Source: Climacium dendroides (lineage: Eukaryota; Streptophyta; Bryopsida; Hypnales; Climaciaceae). From it: DNA of 64,000 nt. The notes under the pieces are model-generated. The model saw only the letters and a program-made list of their open reading frames with translations, was not told the DNA's origin and did no database searches. The position numbers and the translations under genes were made by a program. Shown here in pieces: positions 1-12,253 of the stretch (positions within the stretch are counted from its first letter, which is position 1; each line of letters opens with the position of its first letter). Location: positions 10,911,489-10,975,488 of the forward strand of contig OX467090.1 of NCBI GenBank assembly GCA_950106755.1, read 5' to 3'.

Positions 1-1600
1 TGTCATTTGGATCTTATTCAAACTCAAATATGGCACAATGCAAGTGAAATATGTAACCATTTTGTAACTTCTTAAATTTGTAGTATGATCAATAATTGGG
101 AGTTATAGAAGTCAATCCATCTAGCTCACCATGAAGATAAAATTTTGTTATTTGTATATACCAATATATCTCAATTTATGCACCATTGATGTCAAATATA
201 CAAGAAAGATCATGCTAAACCATAATTGGTTTTCCAAATCTTCAAGGATTAATCATTTCCTTCTATAAAAAAATTCAATAATATTTTAATGACATAAATT
301 CTACAACCATTTGAAAGAAAGTCACTCAAAAAATTCTCTATAAATAGTTTGATGAAAATTTGCCAACTTTCATCTTCTATTATATGAATCATACCATCTA
401 TAATCATTTATAAGCCATTTTTTAGTCTTAGCATCATTCTAGGATTAAGGACCAAGGGGACTTCTAAACTCCAAATCATGTAGAAATTTGTTATAATATA
501 TAGATTTGAAGAATAATTGAATGACATTTTTTAGCCAAATGTCAAACTGCAATCTATAAATCACATCCATACGATTGAATCTACCATTGAACTAACCTAT
601 TTTTATCAATAAAATCAACTTCTAAATATGGTGATTTAAAAAATAATAATTGTACTTATTTTTTGAAGTCAATTTAATAGGGAATTTTTTGAAATAAAGG
701 ATTTAGTTTTTAAAAATAAAAATATTTTTATTCTTTGAATTATAAAAGATTATAAAAGATTTTTTTTTGAAAATTTGTATAGTACAAATGTTAGAGGATT
801 AAAAAGGGGATCTAAAACAATGATATTTATTGCATTGTAAATTGACATTAAATTTTCATCTATTTAGTATAATCTAACAAATTAAAATAAAAGTCTTTAA
901 AATCTAATCGACAATCTAATTGCCAAACTTTGAAGATATTTAGCCAAAAGAATTCACTCATATTCCAAAACATTTTTAAATCCTAAACTATGAAAACTCT
1001 AAAGTCTTGGAATATTTTTTCTTTAGTAATTAGGAGAAGCTTCATTTAATCTACTTTGATTGTTATATTTTTGGACTCTTACAAAACTAATTATGAAATT
1101 TTAAAGTTGCAATGGCAAAATAAACTAAATTTTTTTGGTACTAAAATATTCACTAAAAAAACTCCAATACGAGTCTTATTAGATTTTAGAAGAGATAGAT
1201 TACAAAGTCTCCAAAGATTACATTTAAATGTATAAAACCACTTCAATGATGAGAAAACAATGAAAATAATGGTTAAAGAACCCTACGGACAAGGGATCTA
1301 GAATAAAAAACCTGTAAGAATCCAATAGACTTTTTTTAACCAATTAAATAAAGTATTGTTATATGCAATAGTGAAGCCATTAAAAGATACATATATAGTA
1401 TTAGATTAAGATTTTTACAAAGGAGGGTGAATATCACTATCTTGTGCTAGTACCACTAACATTCAAAACTAGTTGCAAGGTCATCCCTTTGAAAGAAATT
1501 ATGTAAACCTTTGTATTGAACTATTAACCTTTAAAGCTCTAAAGCACGATTTTATGACCATTTTTCACTTTGGGACAAGCCCTTCCCAATGCAATATTTA
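1..1600. other. AT-rich intergenic sequence
   Basis: No supported gene. The sequence is A/T-rich with short homopolymer runs, all frames are broken at short intervals, and I see no RNA gene, terminal repeat or recognisable transposon protein. Confidence 0.6.
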
Positions 1601-1607
1601 TTGAATT

Positions 1608-2168
1608 CTTGTGAAAATTTTACAAAAGGTATATTTCACTACTATCTTGATCTCTAGAAATTGTAGACCAATTCCAAGTGTGGTTAATAAGTCATGCCTC
1701 AAAAGGACATTTTTTTCCAAGTTACGGGCAATTTTAGATAGCCATGATAGATAGGTCCAATTGGGCTGAAATTTTTTATACATAACTTGTTGATGGAACT
1801 CCCTATGTTGAAAGGCCATATAAACACATGGTAACCATTTTGACTTACAAGCCTTTGAAATTTGTCTTTCCTTCTTTGAAAAATGTTCAAAATTTATAAA
1901 GCCCAATTTCAAAGCCTTATGAGTCAAAATTATGTATTTGTATGCCTTTCAATATCAAGGGTTCCATTAACAATCTTGTTAAGAGTATGTGTAAAAAATT
2001 TCAGTTCAATTGGACCTATCTATTATGATTGCTTGAAATTGCCTGTAACTTAAAAAAAAACTAACTCTTTTGAGGCATAACTTTTTAAGTCCAACTTGGA
2101 TTGATTTGAAATTTTTTAGGCATCAAGCTAGCAATGAAATACACCTTTGGTAAAATTTTCACAAAAAT
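1608..2168. repeat. Foldback inverted repeat, arms about 220 bp
   Basis: The left arm (about 1608-1830) is the imperfect reverse complement of the right arm (about 1938-2168), roughly 80% by eye, with a spacer near 110 bp. Shared anchors are TGTGAAAATTTTAC at the outer ends, ATGCCTCAAAAG in the middle and GATAGATAGGTCCAATT near the inner ends. Short frames on both strands across it are mirror images of the same sequence, so they are not genes. It is probably a foldback or MITE-type element or an inverted duplication; I could not identify a target duplication. Confidence 0.65.
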
Positions 2169-2730
2169 CCATCAAATAGTGCACTACCTAAAAGTGGAAA
2201 ATGGCTTGAAATTATGCCTCAAGACTTTAATGGCTAAAATGGTAGAGCAAAAAGTGAAAAAAAATGGTGACATAACCAAATGGTTAGGCAAAAATAGAAG
2301 AGAACTTATAGTTTAAAAAAATATGTTTTAAAAATAAATTAATCTACATTTATGTGCAATAATGGGATTTCAAATAGGTGAATATAATACCATTTAAGTG
2401 GAGGACTCTTTAAAAATAAGGCAGCCAAAGACCAACCATTTTTTTTTCATTTTTCATTTTTCATGGAAGCCCCTGAAAAATGTACATAGTAGCTTGGTAG
2501 TTGTTATTTTGGTAGTCACAATATAGTTTTTCACAATTCAAACATATGTCGGACAGTTTCCTCAAAATATGTGCTAACAATTTTCTACCTTGGCTACACC
2601 CCAAATTTGGTTATTTACACAATATTTACCCTAAAAGAATGGCTGGTTGTATCTATTTACTGTAATGAGAACCGAAAGCAGTCCTTGCCGTTCGGGTAAA
2701 GTCCATCGCAATTGACAGTTGCTATGGTGT
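2169..2730. other. Intergenic sequence upstream of the Rsm22 gene
   Basis: AT-rich to about 2640, with no coding frame I would support. From about 2660 the base composition rises towards the gene island, so the promoter of the gene at 3109 probably lies in the last 100 bp or so. Confidence 0.4.
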
Positions 2731-2760
2731 TTTAGGGTTTAGGGTTTAAGGTTAGGTTTT
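2731..2760 (+). promoter_or_regulatory. Telo-box cluster upstream of the Rsm22/METTL17 gene
   Basis: The stretch contains TTTAGGGTTTAGGGTTTAAG followed by GTTAGGTTTT, about two and a half plant telomere-type units. In plants the telo-box (AAACCCTA) is common near transcription starts of genes for the translation machinery and is bound by Myb/TRB-type factors. Its place about 350 bp before a mitoribosome assembly gene fits that pattern. That it regulates this gene is inference. Confidence 0.5.
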
Positions 2761-3097
2761 AGAGTTCAGGACTCCTGCGTGGATCAGGGGGTGCAAGAGC
2801 GCCCGAGAGAGACGGGGTCGAATTGCGCAGAGGCTGGACAGGCATTCACTATTCGAAGACAGTTGTCCGGAGCCTCAGCATTCATTTGGATTCTCTTCAG
2901 CGCTACAAGTGTTAGGGCAGAAATCAGACAGCATTGTGGTTTAGGGTTTTCTTTTGCTTGTTGCTACGCTTGCGCTCTTGCAAAATAGATTGTGAACGAG
3001 ATTGTTAACGCGAATTCGCGTTCTTCTAAACACATTAGGTGTTGCATTCTTTGAGGTATGATTGGCACGAGTGGAATTGACGAGGAGAAGTGAGTGA

Positions 3098-3112
3098 ATG
3101 CAACGGCGATGA
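3098..3112 (+). promoter_or_regulatory. Five-codon uORF overlapping the Rsm22 start
   Basis: The first ATG of the leader next to the gene (3098-3100) opens a minimal frame, ATG CAA CGG CGA TGA. Its stop overlaps both in-frame ATGs of the main gene (3109-3111 and 3112-3114). A scanning ribosome would meet it first, so the main protein would need leaky scanning or termination-reinitiation at the TGATG junction. The transcription start is unknown; if it lies downstream of 3098 the uORF is not in the mRNA. Confidence 0.4.
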
Positions 3113-4602
3113 TGGCGCTCGCGGAGCGGAGTTTTACATTGGCGGGGCTCCGAGCTGCATCATGTCAGACGCAGGGGCTGTTGCGTTTGCCGATCTCCCT
3201 CCAATCCGCAATTGCGGCCTTCATCGGCGACATTCCGACTCGTGAGGTGAAGCAGAGCGTGGCCAAGTTGACGTCCAACATGAAAGCTCGCAAGGAAGCT
3301 TCAGCAATTACCCTAAGCACCCACTCCACAGAAGGCTCCGACGATGCGCGCGCAGCTGTGGAGGATTACTTGGGCAAAACGACGGCGACTCAAGTGCGAT
3401 TAACCAAGGAGCTTTTCGCCCCTGTGAAGACTCCAATTCCGTATGAGTATGACGAGAAGAATGTCGCTGCGTACGTCGCAGCTCGCATGCCGGCTGTTTA
3501 CGGTGCCGTCCACCGCGTCCTCTCGGAGGTTTCTACCCGTCTTCCTGATTTCACCCCGTCTCGTGTCCTGGACTACGGATCGGGTCCCGGCACTGTCCTC
3601 TGGGCCATGCGAGAAGTTTGGCCGGACGCCCTGGAGCATGTTAACCTCGTGGAGCCCTCACGAGCCATGGCGACCGCTTGTCGAACTCTCTTACAAGACG
3701 TCGAAAATCTGCCGCTCATCAAAGTGCACCCCAGTCTTGCGCTATTCTCTCGCGGGTTACGCAAATCCACCCGGCCGCATGACCTTGTGGTTGCGTCGTA
3801 CGCGTTAGGGGAGTTGTTGACGCCGTCGGAGCGGGTTACTGTTGTTCGTCAGCTGTGGGCTCTCACGAGTGATGTGCTGGTGTTGATTGAGCCCGGGACT
3901 CCTCAAGGCTCAAGGACCGTGCGGGAGAGTCGAGCTCATATACTTCAATTGGAGAAGAAGAAGCTGCGTCGAGAAGGTGCCGGAGGCGCCTTTGTTGTGG
4001 CCCCCTGTCCACATGATGGACAGTGTCCTATGGACAAAACGAGCAACTGGTGTCACTTCATACAACGTCTGGAACGAACGACCTCGCAGCGCGTGACTAA
4101 GAGACACAGCAAGCCCACGCCACTTCGTGCGTACGAGGATGAGAAATTCTCGTTTGTGGTCCTTCGACGCGGTGCTCGTCCTATTGTGCCATATCCGCTT
4201 GAAGGGCTCACCATTGAGACACAAAAGCAAGATGCTTTCGAGTATATTTCGGATACCCATGGAGAATCCGATGAGGATTCATTTAAATTAGAGGAAAATG
4301 GTGAAGAAGTAGAAGAAGAAGAGGAAGACGAGGAATATGGTGAAGTGGGAGAGGGAGATGACGAAGTTGATGAAGAAGAAGTGTTGGGGAATCGAGTAGC
4401 GGATGTTGGAAGCGGGTGGGCTAGAATAGTGAGGACTCCCATACGACGTGGACGCCGGACTATACTAGATTTGTGTTCTGCAACGGAGAAGGATGGCTCC
4501 CGGGGGGAAGTCACCCGTGTGGTCTGCTCTCGAAGAGGGCACGCTGCTCCCTTGCACCCGCAAGCTCGAAAATCACGATGGGGAGATCTCTGGCCATGTT
4601 AA
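3109..4602 (+). CDS. Rsm22/METTL17-like mitochondrial small-ribosomal-subunit assembly methyltransferase-like protein
   Basis: An uninterrupted 497-residue frame. Rsm22/METTL17 proteins act in the mitochondrial matrix on the assembling small ribosomal subunit; they keep a Rossmann methyltransferase fold and bind an Fe-S cluster. Visible here: a methyltransferase motif VLDYGSGPGT at residues 153-162 followed by NLVEPSRAM; the family cysteine cluster CPHDGQCPM...WCHF (C300, C306, C315); a downstream partner Cys in LDLCSA (C456); and the plant-type C-terminal signature QARKSRWGDLWP. An acidic low-complexity insert (about 387-425) precedes the C-terminal piece. The N-terminus has several Arg and few acids, compatible with a mitochondrial presequence. 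I chose ATG 3109 (ATG 3112 is equally possible) because the frame is closed by TGA at 3091-3093 and the intervening GTG is not a likely plant start. The coding sequence has no introns, unlike the multi-exon homologue I recall in flowering plants, so a retrocopy or lineage intron loss is possible. Family call confident; activity not shown. Confidence 0.88.
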   Translation: MMALAERSFTLAGLRAASCQTQGLLRLPISLQSAIAAFIGDIPTREVKQSVAKLTSNMKARKEASAITLSTHSTEGSDDARAAVEDYLGKTTATQVRLTKELFAPVKTPIPYEYDEKNVAAYVAARMPAVYGAVHRVLSEVSTRLPDFTPSRVLDYGSGPGTVLWAMREVWPDALEHVNLVEPSRAMATACRTLLQDVENLPLIKVHPSLALFSRGLRKSTRPHDLVVASYALGELLTPSERVTVVRQLWALTSDVLVLIEPGTPQGSRTVRESRAHILQLEKKKLRREGAGGAFVVAPCPHDGQCPMDKTSNWCHFIQRLERTTSQRVTKRHSKPTPLRAYEDEKFSFVVLRRGARPIVPYPLEGLTIETQKQDAFEYISDTHGESDEDSFKLEENGEEVEEEEEDEEYGEVGEGDDEVDEEEVLGNRVADVGSGWARIVRTPIRRGRRTILDLCSATEKDGSRGEVTRVVCSRRGHAAPLHPQARKSRWGDLWPC

Positions 4603-5740
4603 TGACCTCCATGGAGTTGCCTCAGCGACTCCTTGCACTGCCCATGCAAATTGCTTTCTTCTGGTGATTCTGGATCCAGCCAAGAGTTGTGGGGCGATGT
4701 GAAAATCTTGTGTTTGTGTTACAGAGAGCGACTGCATCCCTGTGCTGTTTCCATAACATTCTTGAAAGGAATTGCGAACACCGTAGGCCCGACTGGTACT
4801 TCATGGAAGAACGGAGGTATGCATGATGCTCCAATTTGCTGATTTCGTCTTTCTTTTGCGCTCGCATCTCGAGTTCTAGAAGGAAAGCGGTGGTATTCAA
4901 GAAACTATTATAGGCACTGAAATTACTGCAAATCGCAGTGCAGCGACATTGCAAAGGATGGGGTTCAACACTCCTCTAGAATGTTCTGTCAATAGAGGGG
5001 AATGTAGAGCGTCAAGAATGGCACTTCCGCGTTCTGGACAAGGTTCTGTCAGCCCCCGTTGCTGCATGTCCTGCTACCGCTTCTCTTTTCTTCTGTGTAT
5101 GCTTGGCAAATTGCTTTTCGGAAGGCTTAACTCTTAAACGTCAGAGTTTGAAAATACACTGAAAAACAGTCCGAGGGGCTGACTGACGGTTGAGGGTTAT
5201 TTATCGAAGGCTTAGTGTCATTCTTTCGAGGGAGAACGATCTGGACTATATCCGTTGACAGTGCTACATTATGCAGGCATGGATTATCTGTCAGATCTAC
5301 GCTTCAAGCGTATTTGGAAGTCGCTGCAGGGTCGGTATGGATGTTTACGCCATTGTTGGACTGGTATCCTCAAAATCCTCTGGGTATTTACTGTACATGA
5401 ACTGACCATAGTATGAAGTTGGCATGTTTTCTATGACTCGAATTTTGCTTGATATCAGTCTCAACACTGGTTTACACTAGGCGGTTTTGTAGGATTGAAG
5501 GTTCGACCTAGTGATTCATTTATACGGTGCTCAGTCTTGCCACCCAACTTGAGGTACTTCTCTTGTTCTCGACTGGCTGGTTGGCAGTGCAATTAATGTT
5601 TAGTTTAGTCTGGGTACAATGGAGAGAGCAAGAATGAAACCTTCTACATGAGTGCCATGCGGTATGTCCATATTGTACTCTTGTCACTGTAATTCTGTAA
5701 TTCCAATGAAGTTCACTGACCTTGGATTCCTACTTTTTGA
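4603..5740. other. 3' flank of the Rsm22 gene
   Basis: Base composition stays moderately GC for about 1.1 kb past the stop and then falls to the AT-rich background near 5740. I see no second gene; the short frames are not conserved-looking. Part of this is presumably the 3' UTR, but I could not fix a poly(A) site. Confidence 0.35.
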
Positions 5741-8700
5741 ATAGTTTTAGTACATGTCTAGGGACACTAATTGGGAGCTACTACCTTTTACTTCAAATAT
5801 TTATAAATAAGTTGTGACCATTTTTTTCCATCAAGTCTTTACCTTAAATGTTAATCAACAAAAACTAATTGGTGATGACCTTAAACGTTAATCAACAAAA
5901 ATTGGTGATGATCAATGATTTCAAAAGTACGCAAATTTCTTACAGTGATACGAATAGTTTTTGTTACCTTAGCACATGTATTCAGTGATATTCAGTGTGA
6001 GGAAAGTTTCCTACAATGTAGGATTTAACTTGTAAAGGTTTAGTGGGGATTTTATATACAATCATATATTTTATTATTAAAATATGGCAAAACATGAACT
6101 AGTGGATTGAAATTCAATAATTAACATCTTTCATTTGGAAGACATTTTAATATCTAATTCTTGTCATGTTCAAATATGTATTTTATATATAGAATAAATG
6201 GCCATTTTGCAACTTTTAAGATGTGTAGGAGGTGTAATAATAGCCTCAAATGAAAGTCCCATGTATCATTAAATTTGGCCTTAACATGAAAACAAACTTT
6301 TATAACTGTTGTATAAGTCAATCCATGTACCTTATATATTAAATATACAAAATATCTCATGCCAAATCTAAATTGGACTTCTCAAATCTTTAAAGTTCTT
6401 TCAACTTTTTCAAAATATAAACAAATTATTAACTATGGCATATTCATTCATACTACTAAAATCATAACTCCCTTTGTAATATCACAAATGCTATCATTAA
6501 TACTAATTAGGGGCCCGAACTTGTTATGCTATGCATTCATTGTATCACATATTAGTAAAATTTTGATATATTTGAATAAAATGTATGACAACGATTTCAA
6601 TAAGTCTTCAAAATAATTATTTTAAATATTTTATAAAAATATTTTTAATTATGCATCCATAGAAATCATATTTCTATACAATGTGATATTACAGAAATAG
6701 AATAGTAGTTTGTAATTATTTCTGTAATATCATTTTTTACAAAGGATGATATTATAGAAATAATATAGTCGTTGCAATTGAGGTGATATTAAAGAGGATC
6801 TATAGGATGATATTATAGAGGTAGCAAATCCATTGCTTCATTAGGCTTTACACTTCTTTTGCATTTCTATGATTTTGTGCTTTTGTGAGTTTTGAACTTT
6901 CATGATTTCAATTTTCTATTTCTACTATCAAATGATTTTGAGAAATTTTTCAATTGAAGCAATTTTGGATTCTACAACAATTAAGTTGTTTACAAAGTTT
7001 TTGAGATTTATAATTTTTTTCTTTTCAATTCTTCAATTTGGGTTGCCATTTTTTGTAACAATGGAGTCAAATTTCAAATACATTCTAATGTATGTGTATC
7101 TTTTATAGTATTTACCATTGCATATATTTCATTCATCATTCAATAAATTTCTATTGTACATTTCAATATATGCTTACTTATAAAAAAATTTACACAAAGA
7201 TTTTAGTCATTTTTATTTGAAGGTTTATTGTTCTGCATTCTATCTAATATATAAAAATTCTTATAAAATTTTAATGATAAATGCGTAGCATAGCAAGCGC
7301 CAATTGCTAGTATTTTTAAGAAATATATAAAATAAATGCAAATAAACTCCAATATCAACAATAGATTATTTAAGGTAGTGAATAGGATTTTATACCTTTA
7401 ATTCCATCAAAAATCTTATAGAACTTTCAAATCAACATTTTCAATGTTTTGTTTCATTTTATTTTGTTTTGTAGCATATATGTATATTCAACTAGGGCTT
7501 TGTCATTCTTAGAGCTAATAATGTCACCCACTTGATTGAAAATTTAAATTTATAATTGAAAATGTTATAGTTAAATGTTATAGTATAATATAATAAATAT
7601 TCAATTCTTTTTGCAAAATTGCAAATATTCAACATACAATCAATTTTGGAAAGGTAAACCTCTAATCCTTAATTCTTAAAGTCCCAAGGCCATTTATTTA
7701 TCAAAAAATATTTGAAACTGCCATTTTCAATACAAAGAGAAAAAGTTTTAAACATTTCATTTTTGCATATCCAAACATAGGATCTTCCATTAAAAGTTTA
7801 TGAAAATGTGAAAATTTGGAAATTTGGAGTAAGTAGATTGAAGATTTTTGCATTCAAAGTAAAGAAGGCAAGTTTTCTTGTACCTTGCTACAATAGATTA
7901 TAAGACTTTAAATCCTCTTAATTTAAAAATTCTACACTACAAGTTTTGATTAAATGATTTATGTTGCCCCCTCCAAAGTTGATTTCTATTCTTCAAAAAA
8001 TTCTTCAAAGGAAGTAGATATGAGATTGAAGGAAAAACTAAATTAGTAATAGTTCTAAGGTGGATTTGAAGCACACTAATCCCAAAGGTAGGATTATTTT
8101 AACAACCAACCTAAATATTGTGCAACTTGTTTTTCTTTCTAAATATTGTGAAAATTGAGGTCAAATAAAAATTCAATACAATATTTTCTCAAGAAGATGC
8201 TATTATTGTTTACAAAACAAGATGCTCCATAACTTCTACAATTCAAATTCAATGAAATGAACCAATATTTACATATATAGACAAGAATATAATCTATAAC
8301 AAATAAATTTAATAAAAAATTATTTTAAATTTTCATGATTTTTTGTGACCTCCAAGCATTGATTTAAATTAAAATTACATATTCACAAATAGAACAACTA
8401 ATTTTTTTCCTTCAAAAATAGTTTCAAATTTCAAAAATCATACCCAAAATTGAGATTATAAAAACTTCATTGAACCTTCAATTATCTCTCAAGGGGACAT
8501 TTGGGACCTTAGGGTTGTGGAATTAATCAAATAGAATGAATTATAGGTTTTGAACAAGCTTCAATCCATCTAATAAAATAGAAAAATTAGTAAATTTTTT
8601 TAAGCAAATTTACTAGCATATCCACATATCCACATTGAGATAAAAGTAAAAAGAATCTTATTTTGATTTTTATAATAATTAATTTTTCAATTCTTTTATT

Positions 8701-11628
8701 TAAAATTGTGAAGAAATATTTTTTTAATGCAGAGTATAGTTGAAAAAACAAAATTTAACCTTCAACAATGATCACTTCCAATGCAAGTTGCTTTATCTAT
8801 CTATATATGTGATCAACTCACTTCCATGACCATTGTGGCATTTATTGCATGCTTTGTTCAAGTTTGTTGTTTCACTACAAGCTCATTCTCCATAGGAAAG
8901 CAACCTATTTCAAGGATCAATCTTTTTAGGTTCCCACATCCATGTGAGGTCAAAATTCCACTATTAAGGTCTCTTAAGCTAAAAACAAGGCCCAAATACA
9001 ACATTTATTCTCACCATTAGTCTTACTAAAAATTCTCACCATTGGCAATGAAATACAATGTACAAAACAAATATATAAATAAATTTGTGCTTGAAATAAC
9101 TCTTCAAGTTTAAAAGGTCAAATTCATTTTAATTGAAATAATGCAATTGCAAGTGAAGGGACACACAAATTTTTGAAGCAATATTCATGACTCCATTCAT
9201 GTAGTTTCATTTCATGTCTTTAGTTGTATGGCTTCATTTCATCATTTTTGTCATTTGGCCTCAAAATCCCTTACAAAGTTGTGTCTATTTGTCTCTTTAC
9301 TCCTAATCCATCTCATATTTGTCAATATAGAAATATATATCACCAAATTTAGGCAAAACCACTTCTCACCTAAAAGGCATCAATGGAATTTTAAATTTTA
9401 TTGATGAGAATGAAACATAAATGGTGTATGTCAATGCTGAAATTGAATTATTTGAAGAAACATGCATTGGAATTTTTTTTAGTGATGTCCAAATTGGCAA
9501 GAAAATTGAACAATGAAATAGTCAATTCTAAAACCCACGTGTTTGAAAGCAACAATTGATCTTTACACCGTCTACATGATTATTATTGGCTACAACCATT
9601 CAATTCATAAGTTTATTTTTTATTCATATATGAATATGGTATGGATCTTTAAATGATAATGATGATCAAATACACTCAATTTATAAGCTATTAAGTATAC
9701 AAACCATGCATGTTAATTATGCATCAAATTTTAGGTCATGATGAACATAACTGAATGACATTAGCCAATGTGCCCAAATGGAGCCCTTTCTAAGTTGTCA
9801 CTCATAGAAACCAATGACTCAAATGAAGTGCCTCTTGACATACAATCAAAAGAACATGAATTATTTTTAACAATTTTTATGGTAGAAGCCACAAAATACA
9901 TACTGGTGCTTACAAATTGTTGAATTTGAAAATCCATAATTAATTCTACAAAGTTCAAGAAATACTAAACAACTTTAGTTAGGCTTAGCTTATTCCTTGT
10001 CTTTCAAGGAAAATATACTAAAACATGCTTTGAATTCTAATAGATGGAAACTAATGCCAAGAAGGTAATATTATAGACAACCTCGTTTGTTTAGGTTACA
10101 AAATAATAATCATTAAATATGTGGTCAATTTTATCTAGAATTGTAAAGAATCCCATTGTTTGCAACTACATGGAATATCTTGATGAATTAGGCTCAACAA
10201 ATTCTATTTTATTTTTAAATTCCATTTTCAAAAATAATTTTTTTGTCAATCATTTCAATAATCTTTTTGACATTTTTTTCAAATTTTTTATTTATACTCA
10301 TTTCAATATAATTTTTGACCAATCATACTCAATATTTTTGTAATACAAAGATGATATTTTTTGAAATATGATTCCGGAACACCAATATTAAAATAGTTCT
10401 AAGAAATTAATTACAAAAATAACATCCTTTCTACATTAAGTATACTACTTGTGGAAATTGAAACCCATCTATTTACATCACAACTAATTTATGTGGATCA
10501 CAAATAATAAATGTTTAGGTTCATTGAAATTCTTTCTTTATTCTCTATCATTAGGAAGTTAAAATCAAAATAAACAAATTTAAAATCAAATATAATGAAA
10601 CAATAATTTCATATCTTGAAATGCTTAAGTATTACAATTTTTAATGTTTTATACTTGGACCAATTTAACTCCTAAAGACCCAAAGAAGTCCTCGCAAAAA
10701 AATGTTTCTTAGAATAATTTTTTTTTAAATATAGCCACAATATCTTGTTCATTATTATCAAATTAGTATACCCGCAAGTTTTTTTAAGGAGTTTTTTTGT
10801 ATGAATTTTGAGATATTTTCAATCAAAGTTCAATTTTTGAAAAAACAACACTCTTTTTTCTTGAGCAAAATGACTTTGGGGGGTATATTTCAAAATTTTC
10901 ACTAGTAAAAACTTTGATTTTTTTTTACCAAATGCAATATTGAATATTTGAAGATATGCATGCAAGTTTTTGCAAGTATTGGAGCAATTGAAGGTCATTT
11001 AGAAAGCCTTGTAATCAATGGAGGTATATTAAGAAAGCAAGATTTCTACCTAGCAATGCCCACCTACCAATTTCTCCAACCAATCAATCTTTGCCCACTT
11101 ACACTATCCAATGCATGGAATATTTTTTCTTAGGATGACCTCTCATTGGCTAGATTTCTCAAACCACATTGAACAATCCTTGAAGTATTTGAGTTTGAAA
11201 AATCACCCAAGACACTTGGGCTTTTAGGGGTTAATCTTATCTTTCTTCAAAAAAATTATGCAAAATATTGTTTACTTGCTATACAACCAATGATTGCAAC
11301 ACGCTTGTCTCACGTTTGTACTATTTGACTTCTAATGAGAATGTATTCTATCTAAGTAGCAACAAACTACAAGTGATAAAATATAAGATATTTGCTCCTA
11401 AAATGAATAATATATATACAAAAAATCCAAAAATTACAATAGACAGTTTCTAAATACATGTGTAAATGCTATGTGATCACATATTCTTGGTACATCCTCA
11501 AATCCTACAATGAAGACGATTTCCTCGTTTCAAGTTGTGCATGTACATGATGATGCTAATGGGAACCTATTTATTCCATGGAAGCAATTTCATTAGAAAG
11601 GATTGACAAGAGACTACTTGAGTACAAC
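5741..11628. other. Long AT-rich gene-poor stretch
   Basis: Nearly 6 kb without a supportable gene. Minor structure only: a short direct duplication at about 5846-5910 (GTTAATCAACAAAAA twice) and repeated GATATTATAGA-type motifs at about 6690-6820. Open frames here are short, very rich in Phe/Ile/Asn/Lys, and show no domain. Just before the tandem repeat (about 11511-11620) a short frame begins MKTISSFQVVHVHDD and reaches a stop; I do not recognise it. Confidence 0.5.
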
Positions 11629-12020
11629 AACTAGATATTTATTGGCTTTAGATTGAAGGAAGACGAGGCTTTTGCATCGACATGTGAAGAAGTTTGACTA
11701 CTTGAGTATAACGACTATATATTTATTGACTTTAGACTGAAGGAAGAAGAGGCTTTTGCATTGATATGTGAAGAAGTTGAGCAGTATCACACTCTAAAAG
11801 CAAGCGAAGACTACGACTATATATTTATTGACTTTAGACTGAAGGAAGAAGAGGCTTTTGCATTGATATGTGAAGAAGTTTGAGCAGTATCACACTCTAA
11901 AAGCAAGCGAAGACTACGACTATATATTTATTGACTTTAGACTGAAGGAAGAAGAGGCTTTTGCATTGATATGTGAAGAAGTTTGAGCAGTATCACACTC
12001 TAAAAGCAAGCGAAGACTAC
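11629..12020. repeat. Tandem repeat, 102/103-bp unit, three full copies plus one degenerate copy
   Basis: Near-identical units start at 11712, 11814 and 11917, each containing GACTATATATTTATTGACTT and AAGAAGAGGCTTTTGCATTG. A diverged partial copy lies at about 11629-11711. The first spacing is 102 bp and the second 103 bp because of one extra T (GAAGTTGAG versus GAAGTTTGAG). The first two units stay in one open frame and the extra T creates a TGA. The near identity suggests recent expansion. No function is apparent. Confidence 0.85.
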
Positions 12021-12171
12021 TAGAAGAAGAGAAGAGAGTGTAGCTTCCTCTTCTTGATAATTTGGCAAGACTTTGAAGCTTCATAACTTTTGAATACGGA
12101 ATCTAAACAGAGTGTCCTTGGGTGCCTTAGAATCCTCTTTCAGTTACCGACAATATTTTTTTTTAAAATTA

Positions 12172-12178
12172 AAAAAAT
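12172..12178 (-). terminator. RNA polymerase III T-run terminator
   Basis: Read on the minus strand, the tRNA 3' end is followed after a few bases by seven T residues, the usual pol III termination signal. Confidence 0.75.
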
Positions 12179-12180
12179 CG

Positions 12181-12205
12181 TGCGGTGAGCGTGGATCGAA
12201 CACGC

Positions 12206-12248
<43 letters not shown>

Positions 12249-12253
12249 CCCGC
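12181..12253 (-). tRNA. tRNA-Phe (anticodon GAA)
   Basis: A 73-nt uninterrupted nuclear-type tRNA gene. The minus strand opens GCGGGGATAGCTCAGTTGGG, pairs its acceptor stem with CTCACCGC plus discriminator A, and carries anticodon loop CTGAAGA. Box A (TAGCTCAGTTGG) and box B (GTTCGATCC) are intact, and no CCA is encoded, as expected for a eukaryotic nuclear gene. A CAA lies a few bases upstream of the 5' end, the usual plant pol III initiation context. All stems can pair, so it should be functional. Confidence 0.96.

Noticed and set aside
3094..3108. GTG at 3094 as the start of the Rsm22 gene
   Set aside because: A plant nuclear gene is expected to start at ATG; in-frame ATGs follow at 3109 and 3112, and a stop lies directly before the GTG.
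3400..4514. Long frames on the opposite strand and in other frames across the Rsm22 gene
   Set aside because: They are shadows of a GC-rich gene with family motifs; none has a recognisable domain.
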